64,000 nt of DNA from Gracilaria vermiculophylla. Lineage: Eukaryota; Rhodophyta; Florideophyceae; Gracilariales; Gracilariaceae. Within the stretch, counting starts at the first letter, position 1. Each line of letters opens with the position of its first letter. The DNA is taken from positions 3,097,688-3,161,687 of the forward strand of contig JAHNZQ020000004.1 of NCBI GenBank assembly GCA_019155205.2, written 5' to 3'. The notes under the pieces were generated by a model. That model ran no database searches, was not told the origin of the DNA, and was given only the letters and a program-made list of their open reading frames with translations. Both the position numbers and the translations under genes were made by a program. Below, piece after piece: positions 10,956-23,683 of the stretch.

Positions 10956-11156
10956 ATGTATAAATTAAAAACCTCTAAATCAATAACTAAAAGATTTAAA
11001 TTCAAATCTAAAAATAAGATATTACGGCGCATGGCTGGTCATAACCACTTATTACAAAAAAAATCATCCAAAAGAAAACAAAAATTAAGAAAAGTTCTTA
11101 CTTTAGAAAAAGTTGATAGATCAAGCTTAATATTTAAAATGCCTTATGTACATTAA
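10956..11156 (+). CDS. rpl35: Ribosomal protein L35
   Basis: A 66-residue very basic protein starting [15 protein letters not shown], with the L35 motif [19 protein letters not shown]. The ATG at 10,956 gives the family length; a longer reading frame beginning at 10,899 has a hydrophobic start unlike L35. It is 11 bases upstream of rpl20. The bacterial infC-rpl35-rpl20 cluster is split here, since infC lies at 60,242. Confidence 0.93.
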   Translation: MYKLKTSKSITKRFKFKSKNKILRRMAGHNHLLQKKSSKRKQKLRKVLTLEKVDRSSLIFKMPYVH

Positions 11157-11167
11157 TAGTATACTTT

Positions 11168-11521
11168 ATGACAAGAGTTAAAAGAGGTAATATTGCCCGC
11201 AAAAGACGAAAAAAAATCTTAAAACTGGCAAAAGGATTTCGAGGTTCTCATTCAATTTTATTCCGTACAGCTAAACAACAAGTATCAAAAGCTTTAAAAT
11301 ATGCTTATATAAGTAGGAAAAATAGAAAGCGCAGCTATAGAAGTCTGTGGATAGTACGTCTTAATGCTGCAGTTAGACCTTATGGAATTACTTATAATCA
11401 ATTTATAGAAAGACTCAAAAAAAATAGTATAGGCTTAAATCGAAAAATGCTATCTCAATTAGCTATTTTAGATCATTCTGCGTTTCAAGTCATTTTAGAA
11501 TCTTGTGAACTGAGGTCCTAA
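11168..11521 (+). CDS. rpl20: Ribosomal protein L20
   Basis: A 117-residue basic protein matching L20: [20 protein letters not shown] then KGFRGSHS, and a C-terminal [19 protein letters not shown]. It binds 23S rRNA early in large-subunit assembly. It is co-directional with rpl35 and ends at a perfect 10-bp hairpin (11,530-11,557). Convergent with preA. Confidence 0.96.
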   Translation: MTRVKRGNIARKRRKKILKLAKGFRGSHSILFRTAKQQVSKALKYAYISRKNRKRSYRSLWIVRLNAAVRPYGITYNQFIERLKKNSIGLNRKMLSQLAILDHSAFQVILESCELRS

Positions 11522-11529
11522 TTTAGAAC

Positions 11530-11557
11530 AGTATATTAATTTATAAGTTAATATACT
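11530..11557 (+). terminator. Hairpin after rpl20
   Basis: Perfect 10-bp inverted repeat AGTATATTAA / TTAATATACT with an 8-nt loop, starting 8 bases after the rpl20 stop. It probably defines the 3' end of the rpl35-rpl20 mRNA. Confidence 0.45.
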
Positions 11558-11699
11558 TAAATATTATAATTCTATGATTAGTTAAAAAAAATAATAAAGT
11601 TTTGATTAAATATGCTAAATTTAGATTTTTATAATCACTCAATTATTATATATACCATACTATGGTAACTAGTTTGATATTATTTTTATTCAAAACCTG

Positions 11700-11730
11700 G
11701 TGCTAAGAATTATATTATTCAATTTAGCAC
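11700..11730 (-). terminator. Hairpin at the preA 3' end
   Basis: Inverted repeat GTGCTAA / TTAGCAC with an inner GAAT / ATTC pairing. On the minus strand it begins within the last codons of preA and overlaps its stop codon. A likely 3' end or stability structure. Confidence 0.35.
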
Positions 11731-12695
11731 AATCTATTTATAATATAATGATTAATATAAGTTAAGTTTTTTTGAGCTAATATGTTATTTATTTTACTAA
11801 GAGCTTGTATTGATGCTTGAATGTGTTCTTGAGCTAAATCATATGCTTTTTGAATGCCATTACTGTTTTTGATAATTCTTATAGCTTTGTCAGAGTCTTG
11901 ATTTTGCTGAAATTCTCTTGCAATAAGTTTATAAAGTTCTGAATTTTCTTGTAGAGCAAAAATAAGTGGAGCCGTTAAATTTCCATTTTTTAAATCTAGT
12001 CCCGCAGGTTTTCCAAGTGAATCTGTGGAGCCTATTATATCTAAGATATCATCCACAATTTGGAAAGCTAAACCCAAATGTTTTCCATATAAGTATAATT
12101 GATGTTGTGTATTTAGTGTTGTTCCACTCAATATAGCAGCAGCTTTACAGCTAGAGGCTATTAGCGATGCAGTTTTATAAAAAGATTTTTCTATATAATC
12201 ATTCATCGATATTGTTTCATCAAAACATGTTAAACCTTGTCTTACCTCACCTTCTGCAAAATCAGTAATTACTTTAGAAATGGTTTTAACCACTTCTAAA
12301 TTATTTAAATTTGCCAGGTACCATGAAGACTGAGCAAATAAAAAATCTCCTGCCAATACAGCTATTTTAGTACTAAATGTATTATGTACTGTATTGACTC
12401 CTCTTCTTTTTTCACATTCATCTATTACATCATCATGTACTAAACTAGCTGTATGTATTATTTCTGTTATTTCAGCAAGTCTTTTGTGTTCCGGGAATAT
12501 CTCCAGTGTTTCCGTAGTTGATAAGGCTACTAATAAAATAATAGTAGGTCTTATTCTTTTTCCTCCAGCGCTAAATAGATGTTCTGCTGCTGCATATAGT
12601 ATAGGATGTTTAGCACTCACCATTCTTTTTAAATTTTTTTCTAAAATTACTAAATCTTTTTGTATGTTCGGTATTGCTTTAGGTATTATGGTCAT
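11724..12695 (-). CDS. preA: Polyprenyl diphosphate synthase
   Basis: A 323-residue trans-prenyltransferase. I start at the ATG at 12,693-12,695 ([15 protein letters not shown]); an upstream start adds 13 hydrophobic residues. Both aspartate-rich motifs that bind Mg-diphosphate are present: DDVID with HTASLVH just before it, and FQIVDDILD. The family makes long-chain prenyl diphosphates, probably for plastoquinone or related quinones and possibly geranylgeranyl chains; the chain length cannot be read from sequence. Convergent with rpl20 and divergent from pdhA. Confidence 0.93.
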   Translation of the reverse strand: MTIIPKAIPNIQKDLVILEKNLKRMVSAKHPILYAAAEHLFSAGGKRIRPTIILLVALSTTETLEIFPEHKRLAEITEIIHTASLVHDDVIDECEKRRGVNTVHNTFSTKIAVLAGDFLFAQSSWYLANLNNLEVVKTISKVITDFAEGEVRQGLTCFDETISMNDYIEKSFYKTASLIASSCKAAAILSGTTLNTQHQLYLYGKHLGLAFQIVDDILDIIGSTDSLGKPAGLDLKNGNLTAPLIFALQENSELYKLIAREFQQNQDSDKAIRIIKNSNGIQKAYDLAQEHIQASIQALSKINNILAQKNLTYINHYIINRLC

Positions 12696-12915
12696 GTTAA
12701 TTAGATAATATACGTGAAATATAAATTCAAACAAATTATTATAACTATATTACTTTAAATATTTATTTAATTAGAATTGTTTTTTAATTGATATATGAAA
12801 AATCTTAATGTATTATTATTTGTGTACCTATGTTACTTATCTATTCACGATGTTTTTTGATCTAGTATCTAACCTGTTACTGTTAATATTTGAATTAATT
12901 ATAGTATTGAACTAA

Positions 12916-13941
12916 ATGAAGAATAAAATTACTTTACCATCAAATGTATTTAGTGAGTATGAAATAAATTCTCAGGTCTTACTTTCTCTTTATCAAGATA
13001 TGCTCTTAGGTCGTTATTTTGAAGATATGTGTGCTCAAATGTATTATAGAGGTAAGATGTTTGGTTTTGTTCACCTTTACAATGGTCAAGAGGCTGTATC
13101 AACTGGAGTTATAAAATCTTTGCAAAAAGATGATTATGTTTGTAGTACATATCGAGATCATGTTCATGCTTTAAGTAAAGGTGTTCCAGCAAATTTAGTT
13201 ATGGCAGAATTATTTGGTAAAGAAACAGGCTGCAGCCGTGGTCGCGGTGGCTCAATGCATATCTTTTCAGCGCCTCATAATTTTCTAGGTGGTTTTGCTT
13301 TTATTGGTGAAGGTATACCAATTGCTACAGGTGCGGCTTTTCAAAGCGTTTATCGAAAACAAATTTTGCACGATCCTCAACCTATGCGTGTCACTGCTTG
13401 TTTTTTTGGAGATGGAACAAGTAATAATGGACAATTTTTTGAATGCTTAAATATGGCTGTTCTGTGGAAATTACCTATTATTTTTGTGGTAGAAAATAAC
13501 CAATGGGCAATTGGGATGGCTCATCATAGATCAACTTCATTACCTGAGATACATAAAAAAGCAGAAGCATTTGGGTTGCCTGGTATAGAAGTAGACGGAA
13601 TGGATGTTTTGGCCATTCGCGAAATTGCTTTAGCCGCTATTAATAGAGCAAGATTTGGTCATGGTCCTACATTAATAGAAGCCCTGACTTATCGTTTTCG
13701 TGGGCATTCTTTAGCAGATCCAGATGAATTAAGATCTATTAATGAAAAAGAAGCATGGTTAGCTCGTGACCCTATTAAGCGTTTAAAAAACTATATTTTA
13801 GATCATGCTTTATTCTCAGAGCAAGAAATTGAAGATGTAAATTTAGCAGTAAAGACAGAAATAAATAAAGCTGTTGAATTTGCTATATCTAGTCCTGAAC
13901 CAAATGTCAAAGACTTAAAAAAATATTTGTTTGCAGATTAA
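12916..13941 (+). CDS. pdhA: Pyruvate dehydrogenase E1 alpha subunit
   Basis: A 341-residue E1-alpha (also odpA). The thiamine-diphosphate motif begins [12 protein letters not shown] and ends in VVENN, and the phosphorylation-loop region [10 protein letters not shown] is recognisable. With PdhB it decarboxylates pyruvate and loads the acetyl unit on E2, giving acetyl-CoA for plastid fatty-acid synthesis. It lies 44 bases upstream of pdhB, clearly one operon. Confidence 0.96.
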   Translation: MKNKITLPSNVFSEYEINSQVLLSLYQDMLLGRYFEDMCAQMYYRGKMFGFVHLYNGQEAVSTGVIKSLQKDDYVCSTYRDHVHALSKGVPANLVMAELFGKETGCSRGRGGSMHIFSAPHNFLGGFAFIGEGIPIATGAAFQSVYRKQILHDPQPMRVTACFFGDGTSNNGQFFECLNMAVLWKLPIIFVVENNQWAIGMAHHRSTSLPEIHKKAEAFGLPGIEVDGMDVLAIREIALAAINRARFGHGPTLIEALTYRFRGHSLADPDELRSINEKEAWLARDPIKRLKNYILDHALFSEQEIEDVNLAVKTEINKAVEFAISSPEPNVKDLKKYLFAD

Positions 13942-13985
13942 TGATATAGATATATTAAATTATAGTTTTGGATGAATTTAATCTT

Positions 13986-14957
13986 ATGACTACAACTTTT
14001 ATGTTTGATGCTTTAAGAGAAGCTACTAATGAAGAAATGCACAACGATGATTCTGTATTCGTTTTAGGAGAAGATGTAGGTCATTATGGCGGGTCTTATA
14101 AGGTTACTAAAGATTTACATTCTAAATATGGCGATTTAAGAGTTTTAGATACACCTATTGCTGAAAATAGTTTTATGGGTATGGCTATTGGTTCAGCTAT
14201 TACAGGTTTAAGGCCTATAGTTGAAGGTATGAATATGAGTTTTTTATTGTTAGCTTTTAATCAAATTTCTAATAATGCTGGTATGTTACGCTATACCTCA
14301 GGAGGGAATTTTCAAATACCTATTGTTATACGTGGCCCAGGAGGTGTTGGTCGACAATTAGGTGCAGAGCATTCACAGAGGCTAGAAGCTTATTTTCAAG
14401 CTATACCAGGACTTAAGATTGTTGCTTGTTCTACTCCTTACAATGCTAAAGGTCTATTAAAATCTGCTATTAGAGACAATAATCCTGTAATCTTTTTTGA
14501 ACATGTTTTGTTATATAATTTAAAAGATAAATTACCAGATTATGAGTATTTTCTGCCTCTGGATAAAGCTGAGTTAGTTAGGACTGGATCAGATGTTACT
14601 ATTGTAACTTATTCAAGAATGCGTCATCATGTAATGCAAGCTGTAGCAAAACTTGTAAATTATAACTATAATCCTGAAGTAATAGATTTAATTTCATTAA
14701 AACCTTTAGATATCAATTCTGTAGCACAATCTTTGATGAAAACACACAAACTAATTATAGTGGAAGAATGTATGAAAACAGGAGGTATTGCTGCTGAAAT
14801 AATAGCACAAATTAATGATAATTATTTTGATTTTTTAGATGCTCCTATAATACGACTTTCTTCTCAGGATATACCAACTCCTTATAATGGTAAATTAGAA
14901 AAAGCTACTGTTATTTATCCACAACAAATTATTGAAGCCGTTAGAAGTATAGTATAG
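13986..14957 (+). CDS. pdhB: Pyruvate dehydrogenase E1 beta subunit
   Basis: A 323-residue E1-beta (also odpB). I prefer the ATG at 13,986 ([18 protein letters not shown]), which matches the family N-terminus; a start at 13,968 would add six residues. Conserved features include [15 protein letters not shown] and [15 protein letters not shown]. It forms the alpha2-beta2 E1 with PdhA. The transcript probably ends at the perfect 11-bp hairpin at 14,985-15,013, shared with convergent petA. Confidence 0.95.
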   Translation: MTTTFMFDALREATNEEMHNDDSVFVLGEDVGHYGGSYKVTKDLHSKYGDLRVLDTPIAENSFMGMAIGSAITGLRPIVEGMNMSFLLLAFNQISNNAGMLRYTSGGNFQIPIVIRGPGGVGRQLGAEHSQRLEAYFQAIPGLKIVACSTPYNAKGLLKSAIRDNNPVIFFEHVLLYNLKDKLPDYEYFLPLDKAELVRTGSDVTIVTYSRMRHHVMQAVAKLVNYNYNPEVIDLISLKPLDINSVAQSLMKTHKLIIVEECMKTGGIAAEIIAQINDNYFDFLDAPIIRLSSQDIPTPYNGKLEKATVIYPQQIIEAVRSIV

Positions 14958-14984
14958 TGCTTATATACTTTTTAAGTATTTATG

Positions 14985-15013
14985 AATAAGTAAGTAGATA
15001 ACACTTACTTATT
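14985..15013. terminator. Bidirectional hairpin between pdhB and petA
   Basis: Perfect 11-bp inverted repeat AATAAGTAAGT / ACTTACTTATT with a 7-nt loop, 27 bases after pdhB and 23 bases after the end of petA on the other strand. It can act as a 3' end structure for both convergent genes. Confidence 0.55.
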
Positions 15014-15036
15014 GAATTTTTTATATTGCTTATACT

Positions 15037-15969
15037 TTAAAAATTAATTTCAGCTGCTTGTACTTTTTCCCATTGTTTTTTCTTTAACACGAAAAATATT
15101 TGAGCTATTGTTACGGTAAAGAAAAATATTATCATACCTTTAATTCTTGAAGGACTTTGAAGTACTATTTCTGTTTCAGTTTGCCCAAATCCTCCTACGT
15201 TTGGATCATCCGTTAAATTTTGATTAGCTGAAACTTTACTACCTTCAGATATTGCTAATTTTAATCCTGGTGGTATATTTTCGATGTAAATTTCTCCGTT
15301 TTCTTTTTCAAAATCGACCTTGTATCCACCTTTTTCTAGAGATACTATATTTTTAACTTTTCCATTGTTTGATGATATTATCGGGTTATTATTAGATTTA
15401 TCTCCTGTTGGATAAACTTGTCCTCTTCCTCTATTAGCTCCTATATAAATCGGGTATTTTAAGAAGTGAACATTTTTATCTTTACTAGGGTCAGGTGATA
15501 AAATAGGGAAGATTATTTCTTGGTTTTTATCTCCTGGTAAAGGACCTACTAATAAAATATTGTCTTTTGTTGTGCTATATGGTTGTATATATACATTTTT
15601 TGTTTTTTCTTTTAATTCTTCAGATAATAAATTTTTCGGAGCTAATTTAAAACCTTCAGGTAAAATTATAACAGCACCGGTATTCATGGAACCTTTAACT
15701 CCATTTCCTAAAAGCTGTTTACTATCTTTGTCATATGGTATTTTAACAATTGCTTCAAAAATACTATTGGGTAATATTGTTTTGGGTGTTTCAATCTCAA
15801 CAGGCTTCTGTGCTAGATGACAATTTGCACAAACTATTCTTCCAGTTGCTTCACGTGGGTTTTCGTACCCCTGTTGTGCATATATAGGAAATGCTGGGGT
15901 TTTTATGGGTTGAATAGCAATTAAGTTTATAACGCTAATTAAAACCAGTAATATAAATCTAATATTCAT
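15037..15969 (-). CDS. petA: Cytochrome f
   Basis: A 310-residue precursor. An N-terminal signal peptide (about 1-26) ends at TPA before [14 protein letters not shown]; the mature N-terminus would be Phe27, whose amino group is the expected axial heme ligand. The c-type heme site CANCH is at 47-51. A single C-terminal helix (about 275-295) anchors it in the thylakoid with a short stromal tail. It needs Sec-type export (secG here). Convergent with pdhB. Confidence 0.97.
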   Translation of the reverse strand: MNIRFILLVLISVINLIAIQPIKTPAFPIYAQQGYENPREATGRIVCANCHLAQKPVEIETPKTILPNSIFEAIVKIPYDKDSKQLLGNGVKGSMNTGAVIILPEGFKLAPKNLLSEELKEKTKNVYIQPYSTTKDNILLVGPLPGDKNQEIIFPILSPDPSKDKNVHFLKYPIYIGANRGRGQVYPTGDKSNNNPIISSNNGKVKNIVSLEKGGYKVDFEKENGEIYIENIPPGLKLAISEGSKVSANQNLTDDPNVGGFGQTETEIVLQSPSRIKGMIIFFFTVTIAQIFFVLKKKQWEKVQAAEINF

Positions 15970-16101
15970 ATAATATTATTTATTATAATTGTGAGTAATG
16001 TGACGTAAGACGTAATTTTTAACTACTATATATCTATACTTATTTATAATAACATTCTATATTTATTATTTTTTAATAAATTCTATCATAATATGTTCAA
16101 T

Positions 16102-16818
16102 TTATTTATTTAGAATTTTTAGTATAAAAATTCCACTGCTATATAAAGCTAAAATAGCTAAAGACATAATAATTTGTGTTACTGGATCTGTGGATGGTGT
16201 AATAATAGCTGAAACTATTGTTGCGCCTAAAATAACATATTTCCAGTATGCATACATTTCTGCGGAGGAAAAAATTTTAAGTATGCCTAAAATTATTTGA
16301 ATAACAGGAATTTGGAATGCAATACCTGTACTAAATAATAGTAGTAACATAAAGTTGAAGTATTGTTCGAATGACCATATCGGTTCTACAACTTCGCTAC
16401 CGTAACTAATTAAAAATTTTAGTGCTGCAGGTACTAAAATTATGTAAGCAAAAATTATACCACTAAAAAATAGAATGATTGATGTTAATAGTACAGGGAT
16501 TATAAAGTTACTTTCTTTTTTAGTAAGCCCCGGTAAAATAAATAAAGTTATTTGATAAATAATAAAAGGGCTACTTAGCAAAAATCCTGAGTACAAAGCT
16601 ACCTTAATAGAAGTAAAAAGGTATTCTCCTGGTGCTAGTTGTAAAAATTTTACTCCTATTGCTGGTTGTTGTAGTATATATGAAATATTTTTCATATATA
16701 CAAAGCATGTTAATGTAATTATTGTAAAGACAAGAGCAGCGAGAAATATACGTTCTCTCAGTTCTTCTAGGTGTTCAAAAATAGACATTTCCGTGTTAGA
16801 ATTTATTTTTTTGTTCAT
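16102..16818 (-). CDS. tatC: Twin-arginine translocase subunit TatC (Ycf43)
   Basis: A 238-residue protein with six hydrophobic segments and the TatC signature EHLEELRERIF near the N-terminus, plus the conserved loop FEQYFNFMLL and a P near ATIVSAIITPSTDP. TatC recognises twin-arginine signals and moves folded proteins into the thylakoid lumen. It is 132 bases upstream of petA on the same strand; a loose tatC-petA unit is possible. Divergent from apcE. Confidence 0.96.
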   Translation of the reverse strand: MNKKINSNTEMSIFEHLEELRERIFLAALVFTIITLTCFVYMKNISYILQQPAIGVKFLQLAPGEYLFTSIKVALYSGFLLSSPFIIYQITLFILPGLTKKESNFIIPVLLTSIILFFSGIIFAYIILVPAALKFLISYGSEVVEPIWSFEQYFNFMLLLLFSTGIAFQIPVIQIILGILKIFSSAEMYAYWKYVILGATIVSAIITPSTDPVTQIIMSLAILALYSSGIFILKILNK

Positions 16819-17062
16819 TTTTGTATTTTTTTCATTTATCTCATTAAGACTGATAAGTATTACAAAGTTTATATTTATTCAAGGTAGATGTGTATTTTAC
16901 ATATATTATAAATATAAATTCATATCCTAATTATAGATTTTGCTTCAATAGAGTTAAATTAAACTTTATAAAGTTATCACATATATTGAATTATTGATAT
17001 TAGATGTAAAATGTTTTACAAAAAACTTAAGTATAGTATTTAATCTAGGAGATAAATATTTT

Positions 17063-19705
17063 ATGAGTGTTAATGCAACAAGTGGAAGCCCCTTAGTATA
17101 CCCGCAGCTTTTTCGTACAGCTTCAATTTCTGCAATAGTACAGGCAGAACAGCAAGATCGATTTTTACAGTTAGGTGAACTAGACCAACTTATTACATTT
17201 TTAAAGTCGGGTAATAAGCGCCTGGAAGTAGCAAATATTTTAACTAAAAATGCAAATTTATTAGTTTCTAAAGCATCTGATAAAATATTTGTAGGAGGAT
17301 CAGCTATTTCTTATTTAGAGAGACCACAAGCATCATTTTTATCTTCAGATCAATCGGGTGTAAAGAATCTATCAGGTGACGTTCAAAACAATTTCTTAGC
17401 AGTTGTTTCAGCAGCTTTTAGTACTAGTGATTCATTACCAGCTGGTTTCAAGCCTATTAATATAGTACGTTATGGAACTAGTCGTATGAAAAAGTCATTA
17501 CGTGATTTAGATTGGTTTTTGCGATATTTGACTTATGCTATCGTTGCAGGCGATCCTAATATTTTATCTGTTAATATTAGAGGTTTAAGAGAGTTAATAG
17601 ATAATGCATGTTCTAGTGCCGCTGCAATAGTTGCCTTGAGGGAAATGCGTAAAATTGCATTAAATATTTTTAATGAAGATGTTCAAGGCCAAGAATTAGT
17701 AAAAGAATATTTTGATGTTATTATTACCGAATTTGATCGATCAGCTTTAACAGATAAGTTGCGTAGACGAGATTCGACTGATTTACAAGGTTTAAGGTTA
17801 CCTCAAATATATAATAAAGCCAGTATTGTAAAACAGCGTTTTGTTATGAAGACCAGTTTATCTTCTGGAGAAAAAGATAGTGTAATTAAAGCATGCTATA
17901 GACAAATATTTCAAAGAGATATTGCGAAGGCATATGGGATAAATTTCAGAGATTTAGAATCACAAGTTAAAAACGGTACTTTATCTATTAAGGAATTTGT
18001 CCGTTGCCTAGGTAAGTCTTACATCTATCGTAAGCAATTTTTGCAGCCTTTTGTAAATAGTCGTGTTATTGAATTAGCATTTAGACATTTTTTAGGTAGA
18101 GGTGTTAGTTCATTAGAAGAATTCAAAAAATATTTTGCAATTTTGTCGTCTAGAGGTTTAGAGGGCTTAGTAGATACTATACTGAATAGTAATGAATATG
18201 CAGACTATTTTAGTGAAGAAACTGTTCCATACTTACGTGGTTTAGGTGAAGAAGCGCAAGAAGCACGTAATTGGGGTGCCCAAATTAGCTTACTTAATTA
18301 CAGTACAGCGTTTAGGAAAATACCACAGTTTGTGACCTTATTTGCTGATTATAAAGCTAATCTTCCAGATCAACATCCTTATGGTTTGAGTAATGATCCG
18401 TTATTAATACAATTTGGCGCGATTTTTGTTAAAAATCGTGTTAACTTACGTAAAAAGTCATCTTTTTTTGGTAAAGACACACGACGAATTTTACCTAGAA
18501 GTGGTCCTGGTATTTACAGCCAAATAAGTAGCCCCAACTTGCGTAGTAAAGATTTAGGTTCACTAGGACCTAAAATATTTCAACTTAATCTGTCCAATGA
18601 CACTAATATAAATAATCCACAGTTAGAAAATAATACAGAACAAGTGATAAGAGGTTCTTATTTAAGAGTTTTTGGTCGTCTTATCTATCAATCTGAACAA
18701 GTTACAGTCAAAAAAATTGAAAATTTATTTAGGGATAAACAAATTTCTGTTCGTGAATTCATTACGAGATTAACTAAATCATCTGTTTTCAGATCAATGT
18801 ATTGGGACAATTTATATATTTGTAAAGCTATAGAATATATACATAATCGATTAATAGGAAGACCTACTTACGGTAGAAAAGAAATTAATAAATATTTTGA
18901 TATTGTTTATAAACAAGGTTATTATAAAATGATAGATGCTATGGTCAATAGCCTTGAGTATATTGAAACTTTTGGTGATAACATTGTTCCATATGAGCGT
19001 TATACAACCTCTACTGAGCTAGCTACAAGAAGTTTAAAGTCAATTAATCAAAATCAGAAATATGACATTAGTATAGCTTCAAAGTTTTTTAAACAATCAT
19101 TGTCAGATTTTAACTTGACTAAGCAAGGTAAAATTATGCAAAAAATAAATCAGGGTGTTAGTATAAAAAGAGATCAAAAAGTTATCTTCAGTGTTGATCC
19201 TTCAATGGATTCAGGTAATATGTTTCAAATTTTGAGAGCTATATATCGTCAGATTTTTGAAAGAGATTTGAATTCATTTATTATAGGCGATGAATTCTTT
19301 AATTTGGAAAAAGCATTTATTAATCGACAAATAACAGTACGGCAATTAGTAGAGAAATTGGGATCTTCTGCTTTGTATGCTAAAGAATTTTATCAACCTT
19401 ATCCTAATACAAAAGTTATTGAAATAGGTACAAAGCATTTTTTGGGTAGAGCACCTAAAAATCAAGCAGAGATAAGATATTACAATCAGATTTTAGCATC
19501 TCAGGGACTAGCATGTTTTATATCTGTTTTAGTTAATAGCAGAGAATACGACATGATTTTTGGTATGAATACGGTACCTTACCGTCGTTTTCCGACTTTA
19601 CCAGCTGCTAATTTTCCAAATACGGAAAAATTGTACAATAGTTTAACAAAGCAAGACAAATCAATTGTTATACCAAGCTTTATAACCTTTGCTGGTAACC
19701 AGTAA
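17063..19705 (+). CDS. apcE: Phycobilisome core-membrane linker (Lcm)
   Basis: An 880-residue protein. I start at the ATG at 17,063 (MSVNATSGSPLVYPQLF), which has an AGGAG site upstream; a longer frame from 16,994 is not family-like. The N-terminal 240 residues are an allophycocyanin-like domain with Cys183 (DNACSS) as the likely phycocyanobilin site. Three linker repeats follow, each marked by a CYRQIFQRD, SYLRVFGR or IYRQIFERD motif and a downstream HFLGR or HNRLIGR motif. It is the terminal emitter and anchors the phycobilisome to the thylakoid. Three repeats imply a tricylindrical-type core. It heads apcE-apcA-apcB. Confidence 0.97.
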   Translation: MSVNATSGSPLVYPQLFRTASISAIVQAEQQDRFLQLGELDQLITFLKSGNKRLEVANILTKNANLLVSKASDKIFVGGSAISYLERPQASFLSSDQSGVKNLSGDVQNNFLAVVSAAFSTSDSLPAGFKPINIVRYGTSRMKKSLRDLDWFLRYLTYAIVAGDPNILSVNIRGLRELIDNACSSAAAIVALREMRKIALNIFNEDVQGQELVKEYFDVIITEFDRSALTDKLRRRDSTDLQGLRLPQIYNKASIVKQRFVMKTSLSSGEKDSVIKACYRQIFQRDIAKAYGINFRDLESQVKNGTLSIKEFVRCLGKSYIYRKQFLQPFVNSRVIELAFRHFLGRGVSSLEEFKKYFAILSSRGLEGLVDTILNSNEYADYFSEETVPYLRGLGEEAQEARNWGAQISLLNYSTAFRKIPQFVTLFADYKANLPDQHPYGLSNDPLLIQFGAIFVKNRVNLRKKSSFFGKDTRRILPRSGPGIYSQISSPNLRSKDLGSLGPKIFQLNLSNDTNINNPQLENNTEQVIRGSYLRVFGRLIYQSEQVTVKKIENLFRDKQISVREFITRLTKSSVFRSMYWDNLYICKAIEYIHNRLIGRPTYGRKEINKYFDIVYKQGYYKMIDAMVNSLEYIETFGDNIVPYERYTTSTELATRSLKSINQNQKYDISIASKFFKQSLSDFNLTKQGKIMQKINQGVSIKRDQKVIFSVDPSMDSGNMFQILRAIYRQIFERDLNSFIIGDEFFNLEKAFINRQITVRQLVEKLGSSALYAKEFYQPYPNTKVIEIGTKHFLGRAPKNQAEIRYYNQILASQGLACFISVLVNSREYDMIFGMNTVPYRRFPTLPAANFPNTEKLYNSLTKQDKSIVIPSFITFAGNQ

Positions 19706-19890
19706 TTAGTAAATTATGGCAGTTAAGATGATATCAAAAGCTTTCTTGCTTTAGTACTTTCTAAATATATTTTTTTTGTACTTACAAGAAAAGATTTTGA
19801 ATACATTTTTATGTTATCTTGAATAAAGATCTAAATTATATTTTATTGTATAAATAGTTATAGACTATAATATTATTGGAGTTTTATTTA

Positions 19891-20376
19891 ATGAGTATTA
19901 TTACTAAATCAATTGTTAATGCAGATGCAGAGGCTAGGTATTTAAGTCCAGGAGAATTAGACAGAATAAAAAGTTTTGTACTATCAGGTCAAAGACGTTT
20001 ACGAATAGCACAAATTTTAACAGATAATCGTGAATTAATTGTCAAGCAAGGTGGTCAACAGTTATTTCAAAAAAGACCAGACGTGGTTTCACCTGGAGGT
20101 AATGCTTATGGAGAAGAGATGACAGCAACATGTCTGAGAGATTTAGACTACTATTTAAGATTAGTAACTTATGGTATAGTAGCTGGCGATGTAACTCCGA
20201 TAGAAGAGATTGGTTTAGTTGGGGTTAAGGAAATGTATAATTCTTTAGGAACTCCTATATCTGGAGTTGCTGAAGGTGTACGTTCCATGAAGAACGTTGC
20301 TTGTTCTTTATTATCTGGAGAAGATTCTGCAGAAGCAGGATTTTATTTTGATTACACTCTAGGCGCAATGCAGTAA
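19891..20376 (+). CDS. apcA: Allophycocyanin alpha subunit
   Basis: A 161-residue phycobiliprotein, started at the ATG at 19,891 ([18 protein letters not shown]), 6 bases after a GGAG region. Cys81 in [14 protein letters not shown] is the phycocyanobilin attachment site. It assembles with ApcB into (alpha-beta)3 core discs held by ApcE. It is 47 bases upstream of apcB. Confidence 0.98.
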   Translation: MSIITKSIVNADAEARYLSPGELDRIKSFVLSGQRRLRIAQILTDNRELIVKQGGQQLFQKRPDVVSPGGNAYGEEMTATCLRDLDYYLRLVTYGIVAGDVTPIEEIGLVGVKEMYNSLGTPISGVAEGVRSMKNVACSLLSGEDSAEAGFYFDYTLGAMQ

Positions 20377-20423
20377 AAAATAGAAATTAATGTTAAGAAA
20401 TAATTTAAGGATAATTAACAACT

Positions 20424-20909
20424 ATGCAAGATGCTATTACTTCTGTAATTAATGCAGCTGATGTACAAGGTAAATACTTGGATGATAATTCTTTAGATAA
20501 ACTTAGAGGTTATTTTCAAACAGGTGAATTAAGGGTTAGAGCTTCAGCTACTATAGCAGCTAATGCTGCAACTATTATTAAAGATTCTGTAGCCAAAGCC
20601 TTATTATATTCAGATATTACTCGACCTGGTGGTAATATGTATACTACAAGAAGGTATGCAGCTTGTATACGTGACCTAGATTACTATCTTCGTTATGCTA
20701 CTTACGGCATGCTAGCAGGCGATCCTTCTATTTTAGATGAACGTGTTTTAAATGGTTTAAAAGAAACGTATAATTCATTAGGTGTACCTATTGGTGCAAC
20801 TATACAAGCCATACAAGCAATGAAAGAAGTAACTTCTAGTCTAGTAGGTCCAGATGCAGGTAAAGAAATGGGAGTATATTTTGATTATATTTGCTCTGGT
20901 TTAAGTTAA
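20424..20909 (+). CDS. apcB: Allophycocyanin beta subunit
   Basis: A 161-residue phycobiliprotein starting [19 protein letters not shown]. Cys81 in [16 protein letters not shown] is the bilin site, and Asn71 in GGNMY is the expected methylated asparagine region. It pairs with ApcA. A 17-bp hairpin after the stop (20,935-20,974) probably ends the apc mRNA; the next gene, atpE, is convergent. Confidence 0.98.
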   Translation: MQDAITSVINAADVQGKYLDDNSLDKLRGYFQTGELRVRASATIAANAATIIKDSVAKALLYSDITRPGGNMYTTRRYAACIRDLDYYLRYATYGMLAGDPSILDERVLNGLKETYNSLGVPIGATIQAIQAMKEVTSSLVGPDAGKEMGVYFDYICSGLS

Positions 20910-20934
20910 TATAATTTTTTAATAAAAAAATTGA

Positions 20935-20974
20935 AAATAAATCAGTAATCATAGTTTTGATTGCTGATTTATTT
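20935..20974. terminator. Bidirectional hairpin between apcB and atpE
   Basis: A 17-bp stem (20,935-20,951 with 20,958-20,974, one G-U pair) and a 6-nt loop between convergent apcB and atpE. The inner sequence is CAGTAATCA / TGATTGCTG. A strong candidate for the 3' end of both operons. Confidence 0.6.
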
Positions 20975-20992
20975 GTATATCTTGTCAATTTT

Positions 20993-21397
20993 TTAGTTAT
21001 TTAGTACATTAGCAGCTTGTATTCGAGCACGAGCTCTTCTTAAATTTTGCGTAGCCTCAATTTTATCTTTATCATTTTTAGCATCATTTAGCATTTTACT
21101 AGCTTTATCTAAGTTTTCTTGAGCTGTTTTTATGTCTATTTTTGATACTTCTTCTGCTCCATTTACTAAAATAGTAATTTTATTATTTTTAATTTCAGCA
21201 AATCCTCCAAGCAAGATTATAGGTTGCCACTCTTTTTCGATACGTACACGCATAACTCCTATATCTATTGCTGTAAGTAGAGGAATATGTCCTTTTAAAA
21301 TACCTACTTGTCCAGTACTGCTAGGTAAAATTACTTCTTCTGCATTTGCATCCCATACAGTTCTATCAGGGGCAATAACACGTATTTGTAATGTCAT
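20993..21397 (-). CDS. atpE: ATP synthase CF1 epsilon subunit
   Basis: A 134-residue protein with an N-terminal beta domain (VIAPDRTVWDANAEEVILPS) and a C-terminal helical hairpin. It inhibits and couples CF1. It starts 15 bases after the atpB stop on the minus strand, the normal atpB-atpE operon. Confidence 0.97.
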   Translation of the reverse strand: MTLQIRVIAPDRTVWDANAEEVILPSSTGQVGILKGHIPLLTAIDIGVMRVRIEKEWQPIILLGGFAEIKNNKITILVNGAEEVSKIDIKTAQENLDKASKMLNDAKNDKDKIEATQNLRRARARIQAANVLNN

Positions 21398-21412
21398 GTT
21401 TGTAGATTTTTA

Positions 21413-22846
<1,434 letters not shown>

Positions 22847-22985
22847 TTAGTGTAATTTAATTTTAGTAAATCAATATAATTTCTTTAACGATTTTTATTT
22901 GTATATATCCTGGTGATCATAATTTAATTATAGATGGAAATAAGATTTTTTAACAATAATTATTAAATACTGAAATTTTGGCATA

Positions 22986-23498
22986 TTAGTTTTTACTTAA
23001 TCTACCAGTAGTTTTTAACCAATTTTGAGCTTCTATGTAATTGTTGGGAGCTAAATAAATAGCTTGTTTCCAGTATTCTGCTGCTTTATCAAACATCGAT
23101 TTTGATATATCATCATCTTGTTTATCAGCAGCTTTTAATCCTTGGTAATGATATATAATAGCAATATTATTAAATGCTTGTGGTAATCGAGGATTTAATT
23201 CTAAAGCTTGGTGATAGTATTCTAAAGCTTTTGTATGTTCACCATTGCTTGCATAAATTAGTCCAATATTATATATTATATATGATCTATCATATGGATC
23301 TTCTTCTAATCCTAGTGCTTCATAATAATTTTCTAAAGCTTCAGCGTATTCTCCCTCTGATTGAGCTGACATTCCATCACGATAATAACAAAAAGCTTGC
23401 TTTTCTTCTTTAGTTGTTGGAAGTATTTTTAAAATTATATCTGCTAACACAGTAAAAGTTTTATCGATAAAATTATCATTTTTTTGTAAGCGAGGCAT
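22986..23498 (-). CDS. ycf3: Photosystem I assembly protein Ycf3
   Basis: A 170-residue protein with three tetratricopeptide repeats: around [40 protein letters not shown], and [18 protein letters not shown]. It is a chaperone-like factor on the stromal side of the thylakoid that assists assembly of PsaA and PsaB. It has no introns, unlike land-plant ycf3. Divergent from infB. Confidence 0.96.
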   Translation of the reverse strand: MPRLQKNDNFIDKTFTVLADIILKILPTTKEEKQAFCYYRDGMSAQSEGEYAEALENYYEALGLEEDPYDRSYIIYNIGLIYASNGEHTKALEYYHQALELNPRLPQAFNNIAIIYHYQGLKAADKQDDDISKSMFDKAAEYWKQAIYLAPNNYIEAQNWLKTTGRLSKN

Positions 23499-23683
23499 AG
23501 TGTTTCCTTATATTTGTTTTTAGTTAAATATTATTATAATCATTCATAAGATGTATTGTAGTTATGATTTTTGTAAAAGTAACAAATTAAGTTTTATATA
23601 TTTTTTAATAAAATATTTATTAAATGGTTGTTGATATTGGATATCAATTCAATGTATGTTGATTATTAAGGAGGAATATCTCA

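Noticed and set aside
10814..11032. 72-codon minus-strand ORF overlapping rpl35
   Set aside because: It is antisense to rpl35, low-complexity and without a recognisable motif.
19848..19871. TTGTAT...TATAAT as an apcA promoter
   Set aside because: The spacing is too short (about 14 bases) and the -10 would lie only 20 bases before the apcA start, leaving almost no leader.
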